From NCBI GenBank assembly GCA_001566295.1, contig KQ964251.1, forward strand, positions 67,838-131,837: a DNA stretch of 64,000 nt. The letters are read 5' to 3'. The translations under genes were made by a program, and so were the position numbers. The stretch is from Microdochium bolleyi. Taxonomy: Eukaryota; Ascomycota; Sordariomycetes; Xylariales; Microdochiaceae. This document shows, in pieces, positions 35,493 through 45,466 of the stretch (position 1 is the first letter of the stretch; each line of letters opens with the position of its first letter). The notes under the pieces are model-generated. The model searched no databases and had not been told where the DNA came from. It worked only from the letters and a program-made list of their open reading frames with translations.

Positions 35493-36292
35493 TTAGTCGA
35501 AAAGACCGAAGCCCATGTCGTCGTCGGACTCCTCGGCGGCGGCTGTATAAATAAAGATTAGTCAGATATTGAGACAGTTGTGTGGGTGGACCGCCTGGTC
35601 GCGCTGTTTGTGCAAAATGCCCAAACGACCACACGAGTCCACCAGGAAGATCTGAGTAGAACGTACCCTCGGGCTCCTTCTCGGGCTCGGCGGCAGCGGC
35701 GGCGTCACCGCCAGCAGCGGGAGCACCACCGGCAGCGGGGGCACCGCCACCAGAGCCGACGTTGGAGAGGAGGTCCTTCACATCCTTGCCCTCGAGGGCC
35801 TTGGCGAACAGTTGTGTCCAGATGGGCTCAATGTCGGCGACCTTAGCGGCCTTGATCAGGGTGTCGAGCTTGTCGGCCTGGATGTTTCGGAATGAACAGG
35901 TTAGCCTTCCCGATCAACTTGACTGCAATCCAGCCACCAGCGTGCACGGCACCGCGAGATTCCAAGTTCCCATCCTGTCAGGATTCGCGTGTTCACAAGC
36001 CTTGGACATGGTCCCTCTCGCAGCCTTAGAAGCCCATAGCTCTCCGTGATTGATTGCGTGTGCATGCGTCCTCACCAATCAAGGAGGCTTCGAGGCGTGC
36101 GATCGGGACTGGTCGTTCGTGCGTTGCGACGTCGCTCTCCATGGGCAGGATGTTTGGCGTTGAGATTTCTCGGGTTGCTCGGCGGCGGGCGGCGGGTTAC
36201 GCGGGGTATCGGTGGGATCTCACAGTGATCTCGACAGCCTCATCCGCGAGGATGAGGGCAGCGTAGGAAGCGGCGAGCTCGGCAGTCGACAT
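35493..36292 (-). CDS. RPP1: 60S acidic ribosomal protein P1
   Basis: Ribosomal stalk protein that recruits elongation factors to the GTPase centre. Exons 36292-36224, 35877-35667 and 35542-35493 give 109 aa, the normal size. The N-terminus MSTAELAASYAALILADEAVEIT and exon 2 ADKLDTLIKAA, then WTQLFAKALEGKDVKDLL, form the dimerisation domain. A Gly/Ala hinge (GGAPAAGG repeats) and the invariant acidic tail EESDDDMGFGLFD follow. Two features stand out: the first intron is 346 bp and is placed right after codon 23, and a second intron (123 bp) splits off the last 16 codons. Ribosomal protein genes of filamentous fungi often carry such early long introns. Confidence 0.97.
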
Positions 36293-37805
36293 TGTTGCAG
36301 ATGTGATTTGCAAGGGGTTGCTTGACTGGGTATGGTTGTTGGATGTCGGGGCGTTGAGATCGTGAGGTCGTCTCTTGAGTTGTCGCACGAAAGTCCACAC
36401 TGGCACTGGCCCGGTGGTTCAGAAATTGAAAAGGTTGTGCCTGGGAAAATTAAGCGAAAATGGGAGGGCTGCTGATGTGATTGGTCAGGAGCCTATTTCC
36501 TTGAGAGCAGCGCACTCAGGGATTGTGACCCGTGGTCCGAGCTCTGTGCTGAGTCAGACAATCAGCCGATAAGAGCCAGTCGCCGATAAGGCGACGAACT
36601 ATCGAGGCAAGCTGAATTCAACTTGGCAGGGATCCTCCAAAATGCCGGATCCAGGGCCCCATGTGCAGCTTCAAAGAATGCGAGACTGATGTCATGTCCC
36701 AGCAGATTGGAGTTGGCAACCTGATCATTACGTGCATGCCCGCCTTTTCTCAGTCGCCTGAGAACCCGTGCCGGCGACTGCATCCAGTCTTCACGACAGT
36801 CGACAGAGACTGGCACGTCTAGCTTTCTTGGTAGATCCTACACCCGTATCGCACTGTCCGACCACGATAGCCACACCACACCATCACTGCCGGTTATCTC
36901 TGAGGCGCCCCAAGTTATGCATTTGCTGAGGCAGTGTCGACAAGATCAGATAGGTGTGCCAGATCATGCCTGCCCTACTCGCCAACTACACGGACGATAG
37001 GAGTTTGCGCAGCATTCTCCAGCCAGAGCTCCTTCTCCATGAACCAGGCATCATGCCGACAGGACTCTTTGGGTAGTGCCAAGCAAGAGTGTAGAAAAAG
37101 CATCATGGACTTGTGAATGTGCGCAGGAGAGCATGGGGCTGCGATTGCGGCTGCGACAAGCCAGACGGCTATCCCGAATAGAGTTCTGTATCGAATGCCA
37201 GAGCAACGACGATGCAGAACTCTAAATGTTGAGGCTTCCCCACCAGTGACCACAGATACTCGACCAACCCCGCACTGGCCCGGTTCTCGATCCCCGTAGC
37301 ATCCTGACGTTCGCTGAACAGACAGCAGCTGCCCACGCACGCCCCCTCACGGCCCTTGGTTGTCCTGAGGAGCAGCCTCTTGGCTCCTGTTTGCATGCTG
37401 CACCCCGGATCCGAGCCGTACCGAAGCTGCCATTGGCTATTGCACAGATTCGAGCTATCTCCTCCATCTTCTCCATCCTTTCCCATCACTTTTGTAATCT
37501 TGTGAGACCTTCTACCGCAGCTCTTCCTCTTCTCCTGAACCCGGGACATCCGCGATCCACCTCGTGACATCCACCCGGCCTCTCTTATCAAGCGGAGCCA
37601 TATATATCCCCTGGTGCCCACGACGTCACAGCTTGCGCTATCGACCAATCTCTCACCACCACCCTTTGAGACTTCTCGGCACGAACAAACACAACCAGCT
37701 GTCGTGCATATTCGAGCACTCGCCAAGCATCCCGACACTCCTCATGAACTAGAGCCAGCAATCCCGATCGACTGCAAGCCCACTGCTCGTCTCACCGACA
37801 CAGCC
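36293..37805. other. Divergent region RPP1/DUF2408 gene
   Basis: 1.5 kb between divergent genes. The longest frame (minus 37738-37169) is Cys/Gly/Arg-rich with no motif. A TATA-like TATATAT occurs at 37601-37607, about 200 bp before the downstream ATG. Nothing else is supported. Confidence 0.5.
37601..37607 (+). promoter_or_regulatory. TATA-like box upstream of the DUF2408 gene
   Basis: CCATATATATCCCC lies 199 bp upstream of the ATG at 37806 and is followed by a CT/CA-rich leader. The position fits a core promoter; it has not been tested. Confidence 0.45.
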
Positions 37806-39425
37806 ATGGACACTCCTAAGGTGCCGGCGCCGAAGGACCAGGGAGAGAAGGACATACTCAAAGAACTCGTCGCCATCCGCGATGAGCTGCTACTGCGGAA
37901 GATGGATCGCACAACCTATGTGCGGTCGCAAGACGTGCTAGGCCTGTACGACCGGACCGTGGCGGAGGTCAAGAAGCTCAACGAGATCCGCGCAGACAAG
38001 CCCGACGCCGAGGAGAACCAAGGTATGACCATGCAGAGCTCAGCCTATCAAGACATAATATGCTGACCCAATTACAAACAGTGGACAGAGTCGTGGATAG
38101 CTGCTTCCAGCTCTTCTCCTTGTTCTTCATGACTATTGGCCGAAATACCGAAGTACCAGTTGCATATGCCCTCATATCAACCATCATCCGCCTGCTCGAC
38201 CACCTGACAGAGGCTGAGCTCTTCACGGGCAAGGACCTCGAGGGCTTGTCGCACACGCTTGATCGCGTGACCGACATCGTGCATCAGGGATCTGAGGAGC
38301 CTTTTGTCGAAAACATGATCATGAAGCGGATCGACAGATGCCGTGCTTCTCTTAGTAATCTGAAGTCCAAGATAGATGATCTCGATCCCGAGCTGCGGCT
38401 GGTAGCAGACGGTCTGGTCCAAACTCTTCGGCAGATGGCTGTCGTTGCGACACGGAAGGTCAGCAAGGTAGTCTTCACTTGTGCTCGACGCATGCTAACG
38501 TGTGTGTTTATCCAGCAATTCTCCCCGAAAGAACTCCAGAAGATCAAGAACCAAGTGCAGGAGATTGGTGCCAAACGCGTGGAGGGGCAGTTCCTGGGAA
38601 GCGACGGGAAGCCCGCTAGGGGGAGCAAGGAGGTCTCGGAATTCCTCGAGCGCATAGTGACATATATTGATGGCGCCCTCGAAAGGTATGTGATATTTGT
38701 TATGAATATCAGTGTTATCACAACTCACAATCAAACAGACAAGGTGTCTTTCCTGAGAAATGGCGGCCAATATACGACGTCTTGATCAACATCCGCAACG
38801 AGCTTGACAAACTGTCTCTAACACAGGCATGGTCGCTCCGGGAGACGGATCTTTACGACTACCAGCGTCAGCTCGACAAGATCGATGAAGCCAGAGTCGA
38901 TGGCAACTGGCTTGATGATCAGGGAAGACCAGCTGATCTACATATCAAAAGGGTAGGTCCCACATATCTGTCACGATCCTATCAACCAGTAGCTCATTAT
39001 CACTCCCAGACACTTCTATACCTGATCAGAAGATCTTACGGCTACATCTACCATCTCATGATCTCTTCTGAGCCAGTCTCTGAGGCTCTTCTGCCTGTAT
39101 ATAACCAGCTGCAGACCCTGAAACGATGTTTGATCGAGGTCAAGAAAAGTGGCGGGGTCGCGTCTGTCAGAGAGCTTTACCCATACAGTATGAAGGTGAG
39201 TACATTGTATGAGACGTGTGGCTTGAACTGGTCGCTAATGCTAAGATCCAGCTCAACTCTATCGACAACATGCGGGTTGATGGCAAATTCATGGTTGGAG
39301 ATGACATCCCCGAGGGTCAAGGAGCAGTGACTGAGCTGCTATCGGAGTGCTTTGAGCTCAACTACGAGCTACGGGTGGCCGTGGACTCGGAGCAGGGGTC
39401 GAGCAAGGAAGAGGTGGAGGCGTGA
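37806..39425 (+). CDS. DUF2408 family protein, function unknown
   Basis: A fungal-specific helical protein. I join six exons: 37806-38022, 38082-38467, 38516-38685, 38739-38952, 39010-39195 and 39246-39425, giving about 450 aa. Two joins have in-frame alternatives: exon 2 could end at 38458, and exon 6 could start at 39252. The protein is almost entirely helical: KDILKELVAIRDELLL near the N-terminus, FQLFSLFFMTIGRN, HLTEAELFTGKDLEGL, FSPKELQKIKNQVQEIGAKR, FPEKWRPIYDVLINIRNEL, and LLPVYNQLQTLKRCLIEVKK. The repeated theme 'xxLPxYNxLxTLxxCLxEVKK' and the LDPELRLVADGLV block match the DUF2408 family as I recall it. There is no catalytic motif, signal peptide or membrane segment. It ends in an acidic tail (SKEEVEA). 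Function should not be inferred from its neighbours. Confidence 0.82.
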
Positions 39426-39777
39426 AGTTTCACATCCTGGAGATGCACGTTCAGAATGCTCACGGCGAATGCTCGCGTTGCGCCACGCCTGGAATACTTG
39501 TTTCACACGTCGAGGATACGGATGTTGAGGCCAGGTCAGCACTCAAGCATTTAATACCGTTATCGAGAGGTTAAGCCGGCAGGTACTGTGATGTAAATCT
39601 GTAGAAGCAGAGGGTCACTATTGGGTGCGGTAGTAATAATCAGTGGTATAAGGCCGACTCTATATGTCTAATTTGCAGAACCATTCAAACCGTCTGGACC
39701 TCCATAACATTGTTGCCAATGGCTCTCTTACAACTTTCTGAACGCAAACTTGGCCTATTGTGAGAATGTGCACCCCG
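39426..39777. other. Convergent 3' region
   Basis: About 350 bp between convergent gene ends, with nothing visible. Confidence 0.4.
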
Positions 39778-40769
39778 TCAGCAAACAGCTACTTCCATGT
39801 GCCCAACGTACGCAGAGAAGAGATCTTCGCCAATTGCGAGAGCAGTGTCCCAGAGCAGTGAGCTGGCAAGCTTACGGAAGGGCAGATAAATGGTCGCCAG
39901 GGCCCAAGGTAGTGTCAAGTCAAGACAGAAGTTGGGGGGGCTTGAGGAAAAGAGAGAGAGGAACACGGAGAGAGGACCACCACGATAACGGAAAAAAAAA
40001 AAACATACCGGCAGGATCTGCGCGTTCTCGACGTCCCACACACCGCTGGACGCGTAGATGTCGGCGTTGAGCATCTCGACAATCTCCTCCTTGCTGGCGG
40101 CCTCGATGACGATGGTGCTGCCGGCAAAGTCCCAGGTCGTGGGGTCGTCGTTGTCGGGCTTGGTGTGGAAGTACGCGCCGCCCGTCTTCATCGCGCCGGC
40201 CTCGAGGTGCTTGGCCAGACCGGCGAAGTGTTGGCTGCCGTGGGAGGTGGCGGGGTCAGTCTTTCAGTACATTTTGTGTGAGATTTGGCGGGGGGTGTGG
40301 CGGTGGTTGATGACGACTGAAAGGAGGGCCTGTCTTCATCTGGATGTTGTTTGGGCAGGCTTGCCCAGGGCGCGCCGAACCAAGTTGCCATGCAACGGCA
40401 TCATCGCCGGATTTGAAGAGCACTGAGAGCATATTCCCCCTTGGGCATTTTGGAGCTGTTCTCCTGGTATATAGTCGTTGGCGACCGACCTAGAGCCACG
40501 CCACGGCCGCCCCTTTTAACATTCACTGGGGGTACGTGAAGGCTGCATGTGCTAACTCACGGTCTGACTTCGAGTCTCTTCGCCTTCATGCCGGGCTTGT
40601 CCGGGACGACAACGAGCCACTCGAACTTGCCCGGGGCCGGGGTCGGAACGTTGCTGGAGGCCATTGTGCGGCGGAAGTATGTAGATGTCCGGGCGACGGT
40701 CGAAGAGCTGATCGGCGATGCTGATGGACGCTGCAGGGCTGTTGCAAAGTGACGCAGGCGGAGTGCCAT
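39778..40769 (-). CDS. YCII-like domain protein, probably mitochondrial; 3' end unresolved
   Basis: Small dimeric alpha-beta-barrel protein of the YCII family; the reaction is unknown. Exon 1 (40769-40561) starts with an Arg/Ser/Thr-rich leader (MALRLRHFATALQRPS) and has a second in-frame ATG at 40664 (MASSNVPTP). It reaches GKFEWLVVVPDKPGMKAKRLEVR. Exon 2 (40234-40009) continues PQHFAGLAKHLEAGAMKTGGAYF, then FAGSTIVIEA and MLNADIYASSGVWDVENAQILP, the YCII core. The intron between them is 326 bp. A GTATGT donor follows at 40008 in phase 0, preceding a 12-nt homopolymer. I cannot fix the third exon: the frame also stays open without splicing to TGA at 39778, and an acceptor (GCCAG) ends at 39863. 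The usual basic PFK-like ending is not obvious. The lower bound is therefore provisional. Confidence 0.72.
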
Positions 40770-42986
40770 TTGGGGGTATTGACGGGAGAGAAGCAGGAAC
40801 GAGATCCGAAACGGAGCTTTATGATTAGAGAGCCAAAGCCGCGGAAGTCAGATGCGCCCTTTGGCAGTAAGCTGCCCGCCGTCAACGGGCAAAGTGTGGG
40901 GTACTTGTCCTTCGGGATGGGGAAACGTGGAGGGTCTTGGTCGCGGCAAAGGCGTGGCTGCTGCGAGCCGGAACGGTCCCGCGCCTCAAAATCAAGAGGG
41001 AAGTTCACGGCTCTTTGCTCATGTTCTTCGACAATAATTACGGTCCGTGCCGAGCCTTGTGCGTGCTCTGCACAAACTTGCAACCAACGATAAAATAATT
41101 ATGTAGTACGAAACTCACTCTCATAAGAAATACCCATGAAACTTCACAGAGCTGAGAATATTCTGGATGCTACTGGACATGGTGTGTCCATGGGCAGGGC
41201 GACATTAAAATCCCCTGTGAGATGGAGTGCAGTTCCTCTATGGGTATCGGCAGAGCCGCTCCGCATTGAATCGCAGAGCAAACGTGGCTCTTGCCGGAGT
41301 CTTATGATGCCGTCGATCAAGCTGGTTTCCCTCAATGCGACGATCATGGTTCCCCGCACGGCTTCGCAGTCCTGCCAGCACTGTTGCCAGGGTCTCACTG
41401 TGGCCTGTCTCTATTATTGCATGATATATGTCTGTGGCGGACGGGTCGCTGTCGCAGTTCATGCGACCCCGCGCCCGTGGGCGGCACTTTCATATCTCCG
41501 GGCAACCCAGATCGCAAGATCACATCACGTAAGTGGTCTGCCCTCGCCGCGGGTTCCGGAGAAGAGTGTTGGTTGCTAAACCCGGTGTGCTTTGGTGGAC
41601 TCCTTGCTAGCTTAGTGCTCAACCCTGGCACAAAGCTGGGCAGCTTCTCGGCTTACGATGCTTAGCTGCGCTCAGAGGCGGCATTCCGTAAGGGACCACC
41701 GATATCAGGAGATAGTCTCGCGATGGCGACGACCAGAGCGATGCCGGATACTGTAAAAAATACGCTCTTGACTCATCCCAGGAGCGACCGCCGAAAGACC
41801 GAACGCTTCCTTTGATCCGGCGACTTCGCGATGTCTCTCGGCGCGACTCTCTGCTGCTGGGAGGGGGAATAGGTCCGATTTATGCAAGCCCTTGGCAGGT
41901 GCTCTCCCAGGCCACGACAGACTGAGCCGGTCATGTGGAGCGAGAGGCCCACCGCTCTGGCATGGCGAAAGAGGACATGAACACAGCAGCCAAAGTTTGA
42001 GGAATCGCAAGCAAGCCGTCGGCGCAGGTGGTGTTATTGATATGGATAGGCAATTCAGGAGTAGCAGAGAGGGAGCATTGAGCAATGCCAGACGGCGGAG
42101 ATAACGCGGCGGTAGCTCGCAGATGAGCTCGGCGGCCGAGCGCAGGCGTCACGACTGAACACGCCTGGAGGTTTAAGTCTGCGACATGGGGTGCTTGGCT
42201 TGCGGCTGGCATGCACATAGACTGGGGATGGGGAGATGTGCCGTGTCTGTGCTGTCAATCCATCTCGACATGTGCCTTGGCAACGACGGTCAGTGATTGC
42301 AAACGATGGAGGATCGTCGCGCAGTATTGAATTTTGCGTGGTCCCATCGAGTCTTGGCTGGCCTGAAGCTGGGACTTGGCCTTCGGTCCTGCCATAGCCC
42401 TCATAATGGCTCTGAAGAACACGAAGAATGTACGAATGTACTGTGCTGTCGAGCTGCCGGTGCAGCCCCGTGCAGTGTGTGGGCGCCACGACGGGAATGG
42501 CGCGGCGGGCTGTGGTGTAGACTCTGGAGAGTTGCGCCGCCGTGACACAATGCAATAGAACTCTGCAGGGAGCAGCGAGCCGTGCCTGTGCTCGACTGTG
42601 TGTGCGCGCCCGCGGTGCCTGGGGCCCTGGCAGCTCTGTGTGATGCGCGTGACCGCCAGCTCAGCCGCCACGACGGGGGAATAGGCAGGTCCTTGGTCGT
42701 GAGGGCAGGGTGAGGGCAAGTGACGCACGGGGGGGTCATGCTCCGTACAGAGGACGCACGCTCGCGACCAGAAGAGCCGAGCAGGCGAGGGCAGTGTCAT
42801 TCCATGTTTCCGGACAGGAGAGCGGCAGCGGCGGTCTGGGCTGCGCCGGGTTTGGGGGTCGCTCCAGAGGCAGGGGAGGCGCGAGCCAGCCAGGGCGGGG
42901 AACCTTGGGAAAGCACAGGCAAACCGCCATGCACTCCAAATATGTCATTGCTTTGGCTCACCTCGACCACACCTCCGCGCCCGTGA
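40770..42986. other. Divergent upstream region of the YCII-like and 43271 genes
   Basis: About 2.2 kb with no recognisable gene. Frames such as plus 41136-41579 and minus 42800-42255 are overlapping and motif-free. No RNA gene is identified. Confidence 0.5.
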
Positions 42987-42993
42987 TATATAA
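42987..42993 (+). promoter_or_regulatory. TATA box of the small acidic protein gene
   Basis: TATATAA in GTGATATATAACAATCCC, followed by a long pyrimidine/CA-rich leader. It supports the downstream ATG (43271) over an upstream in-frame ATG at 42929, which would lie before the TATA box. Confidence 0.55.
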
Positions 42994-43170
42994 CAATCCC
43001 TCCGTCACCGTGCCTGCCACCCTCCACCACCCTTCCTTTCGCCAATTCTCTACCCACTACACAACATACCACCCGCATACTTCAGCTCGACTCACCCTTC
43101 TCCAGCACCCATCAATTTCGCCCAGCCAGTCACCTAGCCCACTTACACGGCCAGCACAACAAACAACAAT

Positions 43171-43172
<2 letters not shown>

Positions 43173-43214
<42 letters not shown>
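43173..43214 (+). repeat. (CAG)14 trinucleotide repeat
   Basis: Fourteen uninterrupted CAG units, then CAAGG. It lies between the TATA box and the chosen ATG, so I place it in the 5' leader. If translation began upstream it would encode a run of 14 alanines in this frame (GCA), not glutamine. Confidence 0.95.
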
Positions 43215-43219
<5 letters not shown>

Positions 43220-43270
43220 CCCCACGATCCGTCTCCTGCTTCAGCGTCAGATCGCAGCACAGCATACGTC

Positions 43271-43756
43271 ATGGGCACAATTGCTCTTCACGAGTACCTC
43301 CAGGCCGAGTCCCAGAGGTGGGAAGCCCAGCAGCGTCTCAAGAACCCTTACCACAGAACAGCGGCAGAGGACAGCTCTTCGACCACTTCATCAACGGAAA
43401 AGGACATGGCCGACTGCCAGTCACTCTTCTCCAGGCCAGCCATGTCGTACTGCTCTTCGGTCACGAGTGTAGCATCTGAAGACCTTGACGATGGCCTCCA
43501 CATCCTGCCTCAGCCCATGCTGGCGGCCGCCGGACTGCAAGGCATCACCATCTATGCCTCTCTCGAGGACGCTGTCGCCCAAAGTAATGCCACACTAGCT
43601 CTCCACCGCACGCAGCACGATTTCGCTGGAGGAGAAGCTGTGGTGCGGCGCCTGGTCACGCCCGGCAAGCTCTACGAGAACGAAGAGGACGACGACGAGA
43701 TTGTGGAGTACGACGACGATGAAGTTGTTCTTGCAGAGGCCTTTGCGACCGGTTGA
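43271..43756 (+). CDS. Small acidic protein of unknown function
   Basis: I do not recognise this gene. From the ATG at 43271 it encodes 161 aa: MGTIALHEYLQAESQRWEAQ, a Ser/Thr-rich stretch (DSSSTTSS), FSRPAMSYCSSVTSVASEDLDDGL, GLQGITIYASLEDAVAQSNA and an acidic tail with ENEEDDDEIVEYDDDEV. The frame is open from 42710, but the upstream part is Pro/Thr/His-rich and contains a poly-Ala encoded by the CAG repeat. Together with the TATA box at 42987, this argues that the upstream part is leader. It is a single exon. The acidic tail and serine clusters suggest a soluble, phosphorylated, perhaps nuclear or cytosolic protein, but this is only composition. Confidence 0.6.
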   Translation: MGTIALHEYLQAESQRWEAQQRLKNPYHRTAAEDSSSTTSSTEKDMADCQSLFSRPAMSYCSSVTSVASEDLDDGLHILPQPMLAAAGLQGITIYASLEDAVAQSNATLALHRTQHDFAGGEAVVRRLVTPGKLYENEEDDDEIVEYDDDEVVLAEAFATG

Positions 43757-45466
43757 AGCGGCCACAATGAAATGTCCAGCAAGTTTCGTACTTGGTCACA
43801 CCCCAAGACTCCCTCCGAAATCCGAAAAGTCAACATCTGCGAAAAGTGGGCTTAGTCTTCATCACAAGACACCGATGATGCAACACAACAGCAGGGTTGT
43901 GGCGAGCTGTGAGCAGGGTCCAACTATGCTCAATACAGTGGGGCCCCTCACCCGCCAGCATGTGCTTCACATCCCACCCAAAATTAGCCGCGGTGGCCGG
44001 ATGGCCCACGTTATGGATACATTTGTCCGGCCACCAAGTCCGTCGATCCGCGACAATGCTGTCCGCTCTAATCGGCCTGATACGAACAGCCGAGGGTGCC
44101 CTTGGGTCCGGCGAAGCAATGCCCGGCATTGCCGGCTGCCCGCGCACACCATACTGCACTGATCTACGCTGCCCTGGCCACTGCGTCTCCAAGCTTGTCC
44201 GATCAGTCAAGCAAAATGAAGAATCAGGCCCTACCTCCGAAGACCATATGGGTGGCAGAGTATCTGCCAGCATGGTTTCAGAACATGTCAAGGGACACCA
44301 GCAATGGGAACACTCCGATAGGTTTCGAGGCATTTGTTTTAGTCCCCTTGGATGTCCAGTGTTTTGTTCTAGCAGTCTATTTTTGATGCGATCGACACAA
44401 GACATGACCTAGAAACAATTTCGAAACAACTCTACACAACCCTATCCTGCACAAGCCCCCTGTGATCTACACCAACGCATTCTTGTTGAAACATGTACTC
44501 TCGATATAGCTTCCTGTCCCTGTGCTTCAGTCGGACCGCAGAAGTGGATCAGGAACCGCTTGGCAACAATCCTGCCTGCCTCCCAACAGCACCTGACAGA
44601 CACCAGAAGTCTGCCCCCGTCGAGGCTGCAACCGGGCCGTCCATCCTCCGACAATCATCATCGCTCATGTGGATATAGATTGCAGTCGCCAAGGCCGCCG
44701 CCGTTGTCATGGCCATTTCTGACGTGGAAATGGTGCTATTTTCCCGAAAGGACAGTCGCCAGTGACGCTATTGAGTCGAAAGACGCAAAATCAAGGATGG
44801 GGGCATATTGATGCACTGTACTGTGCTACTGCTTGTCGGCTTGCCTGCCCCCGTGCAGTGCAGAACAGAATCCGAGATCTTGGTACCGTCATCGCAGAGT
44901 CCAACGCTTGTAGATAGATAAACAGACAGAGGAGCCCCAAGTGCTGGGAGGATTTGTCCAAGCAGTCTTTCCGCTGGCAGAACCTTGTAATCAAAAAGTG
45001 TTTGTGACTTGACACAGCGAGAGAGAGAGAGGGGGGGCGGGGAGAATGGTCCTTGCGGCACGCCACGGGGATGCAAACAACCTAACTCACGCCGCCGAGG
45101 CCGGTAAGCATTCCGCGTCTCTAACTGATGTTTTGACATATCCAGACTCTGCCCTGCGGAGTGTTCCTGAGACGAGGCACACGCGGTTTGGTTCGCGCAT
45201 CAATATTGGTTGTTGCACGGTGGGTTCGGAAATTCAAACTCATTGTAGCCCCTTGGCGAATCAAGATAGACTGTAGCACGATCCACAGCAGTACAATGTA
45301 CAACATGAACGTTCGCAGGAGATGGGAGTCAAGTTTTTTCAATAATTATCATCGTTGAAACAGTGGCGATTGCATTCTACAATGGCCTTTACAGCTTCAA
45401 TGCAGTCCTCCGCGCTGCTTTGGTGGTAGCAGCAGCAGCAGCACCATCGTCATCGTCCTCGGGCAG
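43757..45466. other. Convergent region to the AIFM3-like gene
   Basis: 1.7 kb with no supported gene. The plus frames 43701-44162 and 43897-44412 and minus 44405-43830 overlap one another and show no motif. The 45250-45400 part is AT-richer. Confidence 0.45.
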
